From NCBI RefSeq assembly GCF_021245725.1, contig NZ_JAJGSX010000037.1:1-64000 (forward strand): a DNA stretch of 64,000 bases. The letters run 5' to 3'. The notes beneath the pieces are model-generated. The model was given only the letters and a program-made list of their open reading frames with translations, was not told the DNA's origin and did no database searches. The stretch is from Pseudonocardia sp. TRM90224. GTDB lineage: Bacteria > Actinomycetota > Actinomycetes > Mycobacteriales > Pseudonocardiaceae. The translations under genes and the position numbers were made by a program. The first letter of the stretch is position 1, and each line of letters starts with the position of its first letter. Of the stretch, positions 17,220 to 25,001 are shown piece after piece.

Positions 17220-17267
17220 CGTGACGGCGCGGTGGGACATGGAGTCCTCGATGGCTGGTGCACGGGA

Positions 17268-17299
17268 AGGCCCCGCCTCCCGGAGGGAGACGGGGCTTT
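17268..17299 (-). terminator. Rho-independent-type terminator of the cold-shock gene
   Basis: GCCCCG...CTCC at 17270-17280 pairs with GGGAG...CGGGGC at 17284-17296 to form a strong GC hairpin, 23 bases past the cold-shock stop. A short A/T tract flanks the stem on each side, with no long U-tract, as is usual in actinomycetes. Confidence 0.6.
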
Positions 17300-17321
17300 C
17301 GATGCCTGATATGAGAGCTGG

Positions 17322-17525
17322 TCAGACGACTCGCACGCCCGTGGCCTGCGGACCCTTCTGGCCCTGGCCGACCTCGAACTCCACGCGCTGCCCCTCGTCG
17401 AGGCTGCGGAAGCCGCCGGCGTCGATCTCGGAGTAGTGCACGAAGACGTCGGCGCCGCCGCCGTCGACCGAGATGAAGCCGAAGCCCTTCTCGCCGTTGA
17501 ACCACTTCACGGTTCCCTGTGCCAT
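17322..17525 (-). CDS. Cold-shock protein, CspA family
   Basis: 67 residues, the standard length of a single cold-shock domain. The protein starts [18 protein letters not shown]. The RNP1-type strand is KGFGFI, RNP2 is VFVHYSEI, and the end is [11 protein letters not shown]. The five-stranded barrel binds single-stranded RNA and melts structures. GAGGAG lies ten bases before the ATG. A GC-rich leader of more than 80 bases precedes it, as is common in csp genes. It is one of the few intact genes between 15300 and 19100. Confidence 0.97.
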   Translation of the reverse strand: MAQGTVKWFNGEKGFGFISVDGGGADVFVHYSEIDAGGFRSLDEGQRVEFEVGQGQKGPQATGVRVV

Positions 17526-18109
17526 TCTTCTGCTCCTCGCAGGTGCTGGGCATTTTCCCGCACTGCGCGGGGGCCCGGCCGACCCGAGCACCGCCGCGAT
17601 CCCGCATCGTATGGTGCATCGCACGACAGGCACTCATTTGTTCCTGCGGGCGTGACGAGCACGAACACTGAAACGGAACGACCTACGACACGTCAACGAC
17701 CGTGCGGGTCGTCGAGTTCCCCCAAGGTGTCGGGCGCCACACGTCGGGAGGGCCGTGCCGGCCGGCTTCATCGATCCCGACAACGCACCGCGGCTGCGTC
17801 ACCGCGCTGGCCAGCCTCGACCGCGACGGCGGGTTCATGCGCGCCTCGCTGGCCTGGACCGACGTCGTCGCCGACCTGCGTCCGATCGTCCACCGCCTCG
17901 CCGCCGGCCGGCTCGTGCAGCCGCCCGCTCCGCCGACGGCGCAGAGCACATCCAGCTGCAGCATTCGGCTCACCGCCGCGCAACTGCGTGCCCTGATCCC
18001 CGTCGTGCTTGGTGTTGGCTGCATCGATTACGAGGTGATGCGGGTCTGGATGCCGGCGAGGATCATGTCCAGGTCGAATGTCAGCGCGTGCTCGGGATGC
18101 TGAGCGGCG
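17526..18109. other. No supported gene; leader of csp then degraded DNA
   Basis: The first hundred bases are the leader of the cold-shock gene. Beyond that, a plus-strand stretch around 17819-18030 (ASLDRDGGFMRASLAWTDVV...) reads like a protein fragment, but no domain is recognisable and frames break on both sides. Confidence 0.4.
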
Positions 18110-18481
18110 TTGAACTATGCGCCGACGGCGCCACCGACTCAGGCGGACACGATGAGGTTGTCGTCGGCCATGACCTGGTCGAGGACCGGCGCCACGATGC
18201 TCCACCATTCGGCATCTGACATCCCGGACTCGGTCCGGGTTCGCGAGACGTTGCGGTGCGCGCGGGCGGTGCTGTCGACGTTGGCGGCACCCGTTCGGGA
18301 CCGGGACGAACGTGTCGTCATGGCGCTACGTCTGCTCGGTTTCAGCGGATCGGAGTCGCCCGACCGCCTTCGCACCTGCCTGGACCGGCTTCAGGCGGGT
18401 GCTCTGCGCGCCGGCGAACTGCTCCGTGCCTCCCCCGCCGTCGAATTCGCCGAGCAAGTCCACGGGGAACCCTGCACGTAG
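18110..18481 (+). CDS. Possible hypothetical protein
   Basis: The second half of this frame has good actinobacterial codon use and a helical look: RARAVLSTLAAP-like start, DERVVMALRLLGFSG, LRTCLDRLQAGALRAGELL. The first third overlaps a minus-strand stretch at 18139-18219 (MSDAEWWSIVAPVLDQVMAD) that itself looks like the tail of a regulator. The real 5' end is therefore unclear, and the gene may be a remnant. No family is recognised. Confidence 0.35.
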   Translation: MNYAPTAPPTQADTMRLSSAMTWSRTGATMLHHSASDIPDSVRVRETLRCARAVLSTLAAPVRDRDERVVMALRLLGFSGSESPDRLRTCLDRLQAGALRAGELLRASPAVEFAEQVHGEPCT

Positions 18482-18544
18482 CCGGCGGTGGCCGATGTCG
18501 CCGCTGCTCGACGACTACCCGTGTTCTGTACGCACACAGCAGCG

Positions 18545-18840
18545 CGGTGATGTTCGCCTATCCCGTTCACGGCGCTGGGCGCGCTCGCCTTTCACGCCGC
18601 GCTCCGGCTCGTCGAGCTTTCCGACTTCCGCCGCACCGAGCCGGTCATCGCGATCGCCACCACGGCGACGGTGCTCGCTGTCGGCATGCTCAACGGGGTG
18701 CTCGTTGCCGTCGCGCTGTCCACCCTCGACCTGCTGCGACACCTATCCCGCCCCGCAGGACGGCATCCCGGGCTTCGTCCACGACCTCTCCGGGATGCAC
18801 GACGCGGACGACCACCCGAAGGCGACCTGGTCCAGGGTCC
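18545..18840 (+). pseudogene. SulP-family (sulfate permease) remnant
   Basis: In one frame the sequence reads HAALRLVELSDFRRTEPVIA, then TVLAVGMLNGVLVAVALSTLDLLRHLSRP. In another it continues QDGIPGFVHDLSGMHDADDHP. Together these are the last membrane helices and the linker to the STAS domain of actinobacterial SulP proteins. At least one frameshift separates them. The ten or so upstream helices and the STAS domain itself are gone. Confidence 0.6.
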
Positions 18841-19025
18841 TGGTCAGATGGGGTAGCCACCAGGTGCGGCAGGTGACGTCGTGCAGGGCCCGGTAGCTTG
18901 CCGCCGCCGGCGTACCAGAACCAGCGCCCAGGTCCGGGTCGCTCGACCGTCACCCCAGCTGTCACTGCGTCGGTCACCCCAGCTGTCACTGCGTCGGTCA
19001 CCGTGTCGGTCACCGTGTCGGTCAC
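18750..19025 (-). pseudogene. DUF5313-like gene, frameshifted
   Basis: The N-terminal region reads ERPGPGRWFWYAGGGKL, which resembles the start of small DUF5313 proteins (RWLWYAxGGRLP). A shift of one base then gives ALHDVTCRTWWLPHLTRTLD, the expected continuation (ExVLHDVTCRTW.LRH). In the original frame the protein turns into low-complexity arginine-rich sequence. The start is preceded by a TDTVTDAVTAGV repeat tail made by the tandem array at 18949-19032. The 3' part overlaps the SulP remnant on the other strand. Family assignment is from memory. Confidence 0.5.
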
Positions 19026-19032
19026 CGTGACA
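18949..19032. repeat. Tandem repeats: two 24-base units then three 12-base units
   Basis: GTCACCCCAGCTGTCACTGC plus GTCG occurs twice in a row, followed by GTCACCGTGTCG twice and a diverged third copy. The 24-base unit is itself two diverged 12-base units, so this is one array at two stages of decay. It falls at the 5' end of the broken DUF5313-like frame. Confidence 0.85.
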
Positions 19033-19100
19033 TGGCCGTTGCCTCGCGTCTCACCAGAGACCGCCCTGCTCTCGCCTCACGGATAATTGTATCTTCGCAG

Positions 19101-19116
19101 TTGTTAAGGTCTGCAA
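19101..19116 (+). promoter_or_regulatory. Candidate operator upstream of the first malic-enzyme-like gene
   Basis: TTGTTAAGGTCTGCAA lies 29 bases before the ATG at 19145. It matches 12 of 16 positions of TTGCATAAGTCTGCAA (minus strand of 21713-21728), including an identical right half GTCTGCAA. A shared regulator for the two divergent units is a reasonable inference. Confidence 0.4.
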
Positions 19117-19144
19117 GTCTGGTTGACGGCTGGGAGGGTAGTGG

Positions 19145-19987
19145 ATGGCGGGCTGGCGTCCCCGGTCTCCTCGTCCGACGATCGCCGTGATGAGCGACGG
19201 GAGCCGGCATCCGAGGCTGGGCCTGGATGTGGTGCAGCGATCGGCGCAGACGATCGCCGGCGAGGTGCAGACCATCGGTGGTGTCGACGCCGACGTGGTG
19301 ATCGTCTCCCCGGCCGGGGCTGGCCTGCTCGACGAGCTGGATCGTCTACCCGAGCGGTTTCACGCGGTGTTCCTCGTTCAGACCGACCCGGTACTGGCCA
19401 GTGCGGCGGTCGAGCGTGCGGCAGAGCGTGGGGGCCGGCTGGTCGTGACCGAGCAGGACTGTGGGGCGATCGCGTTGTGTGTGGCAACGCTGATGTACTT
19501 GCGGCGTATCGATCGGGAGTTGGATCGCGCGCGGGTGGTGATCGCTGGGGGTGCGGCGATTCCGTCGCTGGAGCCACTGCTGATGATCTGCGGGGTGTTC
19601 GACCTGACCTCGTGGCAGGCCTCGCTGGCCAGGGCCTTTCCGCTTGAGCAGATCGTTCGCGACGCTGATGTGCTGATCGATCTGCGGGCCGGCCCGGGTA
19701 CGGGGCGGGACTCGGCATCGATTGCGCAGGATCGCGCCGAGGGTTCGGTTCTGGGGATCACGGCCATTGACGGGCGCAGCCTGCTCGCGCCCGGGGTCTT
19801 GCGGGTTGCGCTGGCGTGTCCGCCGGGATCGGTCCATGTCGACCTGAGCATGCTGCGCCAATGCGCGCTGGCCATCGTGGAGCAGCGATCGGCGCCGGGG
19901 TGGCGACAGGTCGAGCCGTCTGCGGTCGTCGACGTCGTAGCGGCCGCGGCGCGACGCGCGATCGATCCACGCCTCGCGGGATCGTAG
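19145..19987 (+). CDS. Malic-enzyme-like NAD(P)-binding protein, paralogue 1
   Basis: 280 residues from the ATG that follows GGGAGGG. The central part resembles the NAD-binding domain of malic enzymes: LVVTEQDCGAIALCVATLMYL corresponds to the dQhGTAivvlAAL helix and is split here as VVTEQDCGAIALCV. Then RARVVIAGGAAIP occupies the Rossmann loop, followed by LMICGVFDLTSW. The loop lacks the usual GxGxxG, and I find no catalytic Lys or metal-binding Glu-Asp pair, so malate decarboxylation is doubtful. It is clearly related to the protein at 20220-21113 (same order of motifs) and points toward it. I cannot assign a function. Confidence 0.6.
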   Translation: MAGWRPRSPRPTIAVMSDGSRHPRLGLDVVQRSAQTIAGEVQTIGGVDADVVIVSPAGAGLLDELDRLPERFHAVFLVQTDPVLASAAVERAAERGGRLVVTEQDCGAIALCVATLMYLRRIDRELDRARVVIAGGAAIPSLEPLLMICGVFDLTSWQASLARAFPLEQIVRDADVLIDLRAGPGTGRDSASIAQDRAEGSVLGITAIDGRSLLAPGVLRVALACPPGSVHVDLSMLRQCALAIVEQRSAPGWRQVEPSAVVDVVAAAARRAIDPRLAGS

Positions 19988-20000
19988 GGCCGAGCGGGGC

Positions 20001-20216
20001 GTGCCGCGGCGGGCGGTGGTTGCCGACGCCCGCTACGGCGATGCCACCGAGTGCCGCCTCGCACCCGGCGCCCCGAGCCCACCGACTACTGGCTATCCAC
20101 CTTGGCTCCCGAGACAGCGCTGCGCGAACTGGTCAGGCTGGCGAAGATGCGCCGGCGCATCGAGCACGACTACCACGAGCTGAAAGACGGCCTCGGCCTG
20201 GACCACTTCGAAGGTT
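20001..20216 (+). pseudogene. IS701-family transposase fragment
   Basis: The frame at 20001 starts with PRRAVVADARYGDATE, the strand carrying a catalytic Asp in IS701 transposases. After a frameshift the frame with TDYWLSTLAPETALRELVRL and then RIEHDYHELKDGLGLDHFEG follows, which is the conserved Glu region near the C terminus. The end is lost exactly where the next gene's 3' end begins. A piece of about 70 codons with an internal deletion cannot be active. It lies between two convergent paralogues. Confidence 0.75.
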
Positions 20217-20219
20217 CAG

Positions 20220-21113
20220 CTACTCGTCGTCTGGGCCGACGTCTGTCACACCTGCAAACACACCTTCCACGACACCACCTGACAAAGCACTACTGGTACC
20301 GGGCGGGAAATCTGACACCGAGGGAATGCGGAGCGACGCCGCATCGGGGCGTGCGGGAGCGGTGAGATCGACATGGTCGATCTGTGCCAGGAGCTGCGCG
20401 CAGGCCAGGAACTCGGCGACGCTCAGCGCCGCGCCCGCTGTGCCGGCCGCCGCCAGCAGCTGCGACGCGGCCACCGCCGTCATCATGCGGTCGACACTGA
20501 TGACCCGAGCCGGCTCGTCGTGCCCACGCACCGAGCCGGCGCCGTCGCCCGGTTCGGGTCCGACGCAGCCCAGTAGGTCGATGACGGCGACGCGCCGGTT
20601 GAGGGTGCGCAGCGGGAAGTTGTGAGCGTCGTCGCGACCCCAGCTGTCGATCTCCCCGATCCCAGCCGCGACGGCCAGCGTGGCCACCATCGGATTGCGG
20701 TCCCCACCGACGATCACCATCCGGCCCGCGGACAGGGCGACACCCTCACCGACGAGCACGCGCAGCGTCGCGGCCACCAGCGCGACCGCCTGCGCCTGCC
20801 TGTCGGTGATCACGGTCACCGTGTCGGCGAGCGCGACCCGCGCCGCGTCGGCGCGCGCAGGGTTGATGTGAGCGAGATAGACGGCCCCGAGGTTCGTGGC
20901 GGCCCGGCGGACCCCGGCGATCAAGCTGTCGGTGTCAACGGCGCTGAGCAGCAGCGCCGTGGTCGAGATCCCGGAGTGTTTGCAGATCAACGACGCCCAG
21001 CTCAGCAGTTCGGTCATGATGCTCGACCCGGGCTCGCGGTGAAAGTCGCTGGCATCGCTGAGCACCGCCACGACCGGGGTGTCCCCATCGTGGCTGCCCA
21101 CCACGGTCACCAC
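20220..21113 (-). CDS. Malic-enzyme-like NAD(P)-binding protein, paralogue 2
   Basis: A GTG at 21113 gives 297 residues. The frame is open further upstream, but that part is low-complexity shadow of the repeat array, so the start is uncertain. LAHINPARADAARVAL, VTVITDRQAQAVALVAATLRVL, GRMVIVGGDRNPMVATLAVAAGIGEIDSW (cited in parts) and NRRVAVIDLLGCVG follow the same order as in the 19145-19987 protein. That places it in the same malic-enzyme-like Rossmann group, again without a full GxGxxG loop. It may be co-transcribed with the 87-codon gene at 21404-21667. Possible roles include NAD(P) sensing or an orphan dehydrogenase subunit; function is unknown. Confidence 0.55.
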   Translation of the reverse strand: MVTVVGSHDGDTPVVAVLSDASDFHREPGSSIMTELLSWASLICKHSGISTTALLLSAVDTDSLIAGVRRAATNLGAVYLAHINPARADAARVALADTVTVITDRQAQAVALVAATLRVLVGEGVALSAGRMVIVGGDRNPMVATLAVAAGIGEIDSWGRDDAHNFPLRTLNRRVAVIDLLGCVGPEPGDGAGSVRGHDEPARVISVDRMMTAVAASQLLAAAGTAGAALSVAEFLACAQLLAQIDHVDLTAPARPDAASLRIPSVSDFPPGTSSALSGGVVEGVFAGVTDVGPDDE

Positions 21114-21403
21114 GCCGCACCTGTTACGCCGGGCCCCGCGCCCGAGCTCCCGACATCGTGCCCGTTGTCGGGGTCGGCCTTCGTGCCGCTGTCGGTGTCG
21201 ATGTCGGTGCACCGATTCCGCGACCAGCAGGCCGCGCTGGTCACCGCGATCCCGGGCCGGCGCGGCCCATCGGTGCGGGCCTGCGATGGTGTGTGACCGG
21301 GCGCAGAGGTCGTCAGCGACCCGATCGGCGCCAGGAGGCACGCCTCCTGCGGCAGCGACGGAGGAGTCGGCGCCGTCTCGGTCGTCGGCGTGGTCACGGT
21401 GGC

Positions 21404-21667
21404 TCACCCTTCGGTCAAGGTCAGCGGCGGCAGCGGCGGCAGCGGCGGCAGCGGCGGCAGCGGCGGCAGCGGCGGCAGCGGCGGCAGCGGCGGCAGCGGA
21501 GAATGGTCGACCCATCCGCTGACATCGATGCCGTAGCGGTTCGCCATGTCGAGCAGGTCTGCCAACCGCGCCCGATGCAGGTAGGTCTCGTAGGGAAGAC
21601 CCGCCTGGATGGCGAGGTCGAGGTTGTGCTGCACGGTCTCGATCTGCGATTGCAACTCCTTGAGCAC
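21404..21667 (-). CDS. Small protein with a (Pro-Pro-Leu)n tail
   Basis: The GTG start gives 87 residues. Residues 1-55 form an amphipathic, probably helical-hairpin domain: QSQIETVQHNLDLAIQAGL, YETYLHRARLADLLDMANRY, GIDVSGWV. The tail is eight copies of PPL from a perfect 9-base tandem array, ending TLTEG. A proline-leucine tail of this kind may be an adapter or spacer, though that is inference. GGAGG lies about a dozen bases before the GTG. It is encoded downstream of the hyc-like operon with a 173-base gap that carries a palindrome (21713-21728). I do not recognise a family. Confidence 0.6.
   Translation of the reverse strand: MLKELQSQIETVQHNLDLAIQAGLPYETYLHRARLADLLDMANRYGIDVSGWVDHSPLPPLPPLPPLPPLPPLPPLPPLPPLTLTEG
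21422..21493. repeat. Eight perfect 9-base tandem units (CAGCGGCGG)
   Basis: Eight identical units follow each other, with a ninth diverging. In the minus-strand gene they encode the PPL repeats at the C terminus. Copy number could vary by slippage without breaking the frame. Confidence 0.92.
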
Positions 21668-21712
21668 GACTACCGTCCTCCCTCCGGCCCCGGGAACTCA
21701 TACTGTCCGCAA

Positions 21713-21728
21713 TTGCAGACTTATGCAA
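21713..21728. promoter_or_regulatory. Palindrome TTGCA-N6-TGCAA, candidate operator
   Basis: TTGCA at 21713-21717 and TGCAA at 21724-21728 form a perfect inverted repeat 46 bases before the GTG of the small PPL-tail gene. The adjoining GCAATTGC (21709-21716) is also palindromic. On the minus strand TTGCAT followed 17 bases later by CAGTAT could be a -35/-10 pair. A sequence matching 12 of 16 positions lies before the paralogue at 19145. Confidence 0.5.
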
Positions 21729-21840
21729 GCCGTGTAACGGGGAGAGAGGGCTCAGGAATCGGTCAAGTCGGGCCCGGCGGATCGCCTGGCCGTGCGGTAG
21801 CCGCCATGCCTGAGGCCGAGTGCCCGGTAGGCCCTGCTTT

Positions 21841-23418
21841 CTAGAGGTCGTTGCCGGCGTAGGACAGATTGAAGCTCTTGTTGACCAGGGGGAAGTCCGG
21901 AACGATCGTGTCGGTCAGGGCAGCCGGGAGCGCCGGCCAGTTCAGGAAGCTGGGGTCGACAATCTTGCATCGGGTCAGCCGATCGGTGCCGTCGAGTTCG
22001 ACCCTGTGCACGATCGTGCCCCGCCAGCCCTCGACGATGCCCACTCCCGATCTCGGCGTGCCGGACGGTGATGCACTGGCAACACGCTCGTTCGCTTTCT
22101 GGTTGGTGCCGAGGTCGCCGTCGAGGTGGGCGAGGAGGGTGGTGAGGATGGCGACGGAGTAGGTGATCTCGTCGGTGCGCGCACAGAACCTGGCCAAGAC
22201 GTCACCGGCGGTGGTGGTGGGCTCGGCGCGGACGAACCGGGCGGTGTGGGTGGGGTGGTCGTGGCGTGCGTCTACTGCGAGTCCGCTGGCGCGCGCGACG
22301 TAGCCCAGTGCCCCGATGTCGTGGGCTTGTTGGGTGGTGAGGACCGCGGTACCGGTGAATCGGTCGCGGATGACGCTGTGGGCCAGGGCGAGCGCGGCGA
22401 TCTCAGCGATGTCGCCTGCGAGGCTGGCGAGGTGGGTTGGGTCGGGTAGCGCGGCCAGGGTGGTGACGCCGGGGCGGATGGCGCCGCGGAGCAGGCGGTG
22501 ACCGGTGACCTGGTCGTTGATCCGCAGCAGCTGCTCGCGAATCCGTTGGGCGTGGGCATTGAGGATGGAGTGGGCGACGTCGTTGCATAGGGCGCCGATG
22601 TCGGTGACGTGGTTGTAGAGCCGTTCGAGCTCGCACAAGACAGCTCGTCGGCGGGCCACGTTCTCGGACACCTGGATCGATCGGGCGTCCTCGACGGCCT
22701 GGCAGAAGGCCAGCGTGTGCCCGACGGAGGTGTCACCGCTGACGCGTTCGGCCAGTTCCACCCCGTGCTCGGGCGTGCGGTTCTGGAACAGTTTCTCGAT
22801 GCCGCGGTGCACGAACCACAACCGGGCCTTGAGGTTGAGGATGGTCTCCCCGACCACGGAGAAGCGGAAGTGGCCGGGTTCGATCATGCCGGCGTGCACC
22901 GGCCCGACCGGGATCTCGTACACCCCGGGGCCTTCCACGGTGCGGAACGGGTAGGGGCCCTCGACGTCGCCGAACGCGGGCGGCGCGCCGGCATCGGACA
23001 GCATCGGGTGCCAGCCACGGGGCCAGTGGAAGTGCCGGACCAGGCGCTGGGGCAGCGGGTGATCGGTCACGAGGATGCCGAACAGGTCGTGCATCTCGCG
23101 TTCGAACCGACCGGCCGGGAACGACAACCGGGCCAGGCTGGGCAGCCGTGGCGCCGCCGGGTCGAGTCGAAGCTGCAGCTCGATCCGGGACTCGGCCCGC
23201 CCGAGGGTTTCGCCGCGGGTGAACAGGTAGACCACCCGCAGGCCAGTGCCATCGGAGCTGCCGTCGGGGCTGCCGCTGAGGCGGTCGTCGTGTGCGGCGA
23301 TCAACGCGACGCGGTACCCGTCGTCGAGCAGCGCGGCGGCACGCTCGGGAAGCTGGTGCGGGTCCACTGGCACCGCCTGCGAGATGGTGGGCATCCGCGG
23401 ATCCGGGATCTTCGTCAT
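21841..23418 (-). CDS. hycE: HycE-like large subunit of an energy-converting hydrogenase-related complex (no NiFe ligands)
   Basis: 525 residues. The N-terminal 170 residues are a NuoC-like domain (RLSFPAGRFEREMHDLFGI). The remainder is a NuoD/HycE large-subunit domain: GPGVYEIPVGPVHAGMIEPGH, HRGIEKLFQNRTPEHG. In true NiFe enzymes the next motif is RxCGxC. Here it is ERVSGDTSVGH, with no cysteine. The C-terminal DPCxxC is replaced by DPSFLNW. All four NiFe ligands are therefore absent, as known for Ehr complexes and Mycobacterium tuberculosis Rv0087. It should be the peripheral subunit that couples electron flow to the membrane arm. The ATG overlaps the hycQ stop as ATGA; it is the last gene of the operon. 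Confidence 0.92.
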   Translation of the reverse strand: MTKIPDPRMPTISQAVPVDPHQLPERAAALLDDGYRVALIAAHDDRLSGSPDGSSDGTGLRVVYLFTRGETLGRAESRIELQLRLDPAAPRLPSLARLSFPAGRFEREMHDLFGILVTDHPLPQRLVRHFHWPRGWHPMLSDAGAPPAFGDVEGPYPFRTVEGPGVYEIPVGPVHAGMIEPGHFRFSVVGETILNLKARLWFVHRGIEKLFQNRTPEHGVELAERVSGDTSVGHTLAFCQAVEDARSIQVSENVARRRAVLCELERLYNHVTDIGALCNDVAHSILNAHAQRIREQLLRINDQVTGHRLLRGAIRPGVTTLAALPDPTHLASLAGDIAEIAALALAHSVIRDRFTGTAVLTTQQAHDIGALGYVARASGLAVDARHDHPTHTARFVRAEPTTTAGDVLARFCARTDEITYSVAILTTLLAHLDGDLGTNQKANERVASASPSGTPRSGVGIVEGWRGTIVHRVELDGTDRLTRCKIVDPSFLNWPALPAALTDTIVPDFPLVNKSFNLSYAGNDL

Positions 23419-25001
23419 TGCGCTCCGGTCAGGGTGTGGGCGGCCGCGCCCAGCAGTGCCGACAGTGGGCCGGTGGTAACTCCCAGCGCGGCGGTGGCAA
23501 CCAGACCCAGCAGCAGCGCGGCGGCGGCGGAGCGCGGCAGCACGATCGGTGCGAACGCGGCGCCAGGTCCCTCCCGCGCCGGTACCAGCGTCTTGTGGTC
23601 GTCGCCGAGCAGCATCCGGCTGGTGTGCCCGATCAGGGCGGCGGCGATCACGGCGACGATCACCAGCGCGGCGGCTGTGGCCCAGCCCAGGAGCGGCGAG
23701 CCAGTGTTGAATCCGGTGGCGAGTCCGGCGCGGGCGATGCCCAGCTCGCTCGCGAAGATGCTGAACGGTGGGAGCCCGATCAGTGCGAGGACACCGACCC
23801 CGAGGCAGCCGGCCAGCAAAGGTTGGCTGCCCGCGAGGCCGCGGACCTTGTCGATGTGGCTGGTTCCGGTGATCTGCAGCAGGCGACCGGCGCCGAGGAA
23901 CAGCACACTTTTCACCATCCCGTGCCCGAGCACGTGCAACAGCACCGCCGCGATTGCTGCAGGGCCGCCGACGGCGGCGCCCAGGGCAAGCAGGCCCATG
24001 TGCTCGATGCTGGAGTAGGCCAGCATCCGTTTGTAGTCACGTTGGGCGATCAGCAGCGACGCCGCCACCAGCAACGAGGCCAGCGCGACCAGCACCAGCA
24101 GAGTGGCGGCGAACTCGGGCCCCATAGCGATGTCGGAGATGACCTTGACGCGCAGGATCGCGTAGAAGGCGACCGCGAGCAGCACACCCGACATCAGCGC
24201 CGACACCGGGGCGGGGGCCTGGCTGTGCGCGTCGGGAAGCCACGCGTGCAACGGCGCCAGACCGGCCTTGGTACCGAACCCCACGACAAGCAACACCACC
24301 GCGATCCGAGTGACCCCGGGGTCGAGCTGCGCAGCGGCGGCCTCCAGCCCGGTCCACGTCAACCCCGCCGTGCTGCCGGCGTCCGGGCCGCCGCCGAGCC
24401 GCGGGCTGTTCAGGTGTTGGGCAGCGAAGTTGAGCACCACGATGCCCAACAACGCCAGCGAGATCCCGGCCGAGCAGATCACCACGTACTTCCAGGCGGC
24501 CTCGACCGCGGTGCGGGTTCGGCGCTGCCCGACCAGGAACGCGGTGACGATCGTGGTGGCCTCCACCGCCACCCACACCACGCCCAGGTCCGCGGCCAGC
24601 ACCGCGAGCGCCATCGCCGCCAGGAACGCCTGCACCAAGCCGCTGTGGCGGGCTGCGGTACGGGTGCTGGCCCGCCCGGCCGCGATCTCGGCATGCAGGT
24701 AGGTCGGGGTGGCCAGCGCGGCCAACACCGCCACCGCACTGATCACCACGACCATGTAGGTGCTCGCGGGATCGAGCAGCAGCACACCGCCCACCGCGAA
24801 AGCAGGGCCGTCGCGCAGCACCTGCGAAGCGAGCGCGATCGCCGAACCCAATACCGCCACCGCGCTCAGCGTGGCCACCCACACCGTCGCAGGCCGCCAC
24901 CCGAGCAGCGCATACACCACCGCGGCCAGGGCCGGGACGAGGATCGGCGCAACCGCCAGCAGCGTCGCCGGGAGACCGAGCGCCGGGAGATCGGGTGTCA
25001 T
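23415..25001 (-). CDS. hycQ: HycQ-like membrane subunit (NuoN/HyfF antiporter-type)
   Basis: 528 residues with about 13-14 membrane helices. The proton-translocation motif of Mrp/Nuo antiporter-like subunits is present: AWLPDAHSQAPAPVSALMSG, with the key lysine in HVLGHGMVKSVLFLGAG. It corresponds to Rv0086 (hycQ) and HyfF. It is an ion-translocating membrane subunit of the complex. Its ATG is within the hycP stop (TGATG). Confidence 0.9.
   Translation of the reverse strand: MTPDLPALGLPATLLAVAPILVPALAAVVYALLGWRPATVWVATLSAVAVLGSAIALASQVLRDGPAFAVGGVLLLDPASTYMVVVISAVAVLAALATPTYLHAEIAAGRASTRTAARHSGLVQAFLAAMALAVLAADLGVVWVAVEATTIVTAFLVGQRRTRTAVEAAWKYVVICSAGISLALLGIVVLNFAAQHLNSPRLGGGPDAGSTAGLTWTGLEAAAAQLDPGVTRIAVVLLVVGFGTKAGLAPLHAWLPDAHSQAPAPVSALMSGVLLAVAFYAILRVKVISDIAMGPEFAATLLVLVALASLLVAASLLIAQRDYKRMLAYSSIEHMGLLALGAAVGGPAAIAAVLLHVLGHGMVKSVLFLGAGRLLQITGTSHIDKVRGLAGSQPLLAGCLGVGVLALIGLPPFSIFASELGIARAGLATGFNTGSPLLGWATAAALVIVAVIAAALIGHTSRMLLGDDHKTLVPAREGPGAAFAPIVLPRSAAAALLLGLVATAALGVTTGPLSALLGAAAHTLTGAQ

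Noticed and set aside
20051-20365. 104-codon intact gene over the IS701 remnant
   Set aside because: Only the first 55 codons resemble a transposase; the rest reads through the 3' end of the opposite gene.
21422-21493. CRISPR-like or regulatory repeat array
   Set aside because: Units are 9 bases without spacers and lie in frame inside a gene; they are coding tandem repeats. The same applies to 3690-3761, 18949-19032 and 57596-57655.
21114-21728. 502-residue version of the second malic-enzyme-like protein with a poly-alanine stretch
   Set aside because: The poly-alanine comes from reading the 9-base array in a second register, and the small PPL-tail gene is the better use of that DNA.
21841-23418. 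Calling the hyc-like operon a NiFe hydrogenase
   Set aside because: Both cysteine pairs needed for the NiFe centre are missing in the large subunit, and no maturation genes (hyp) are nearby.
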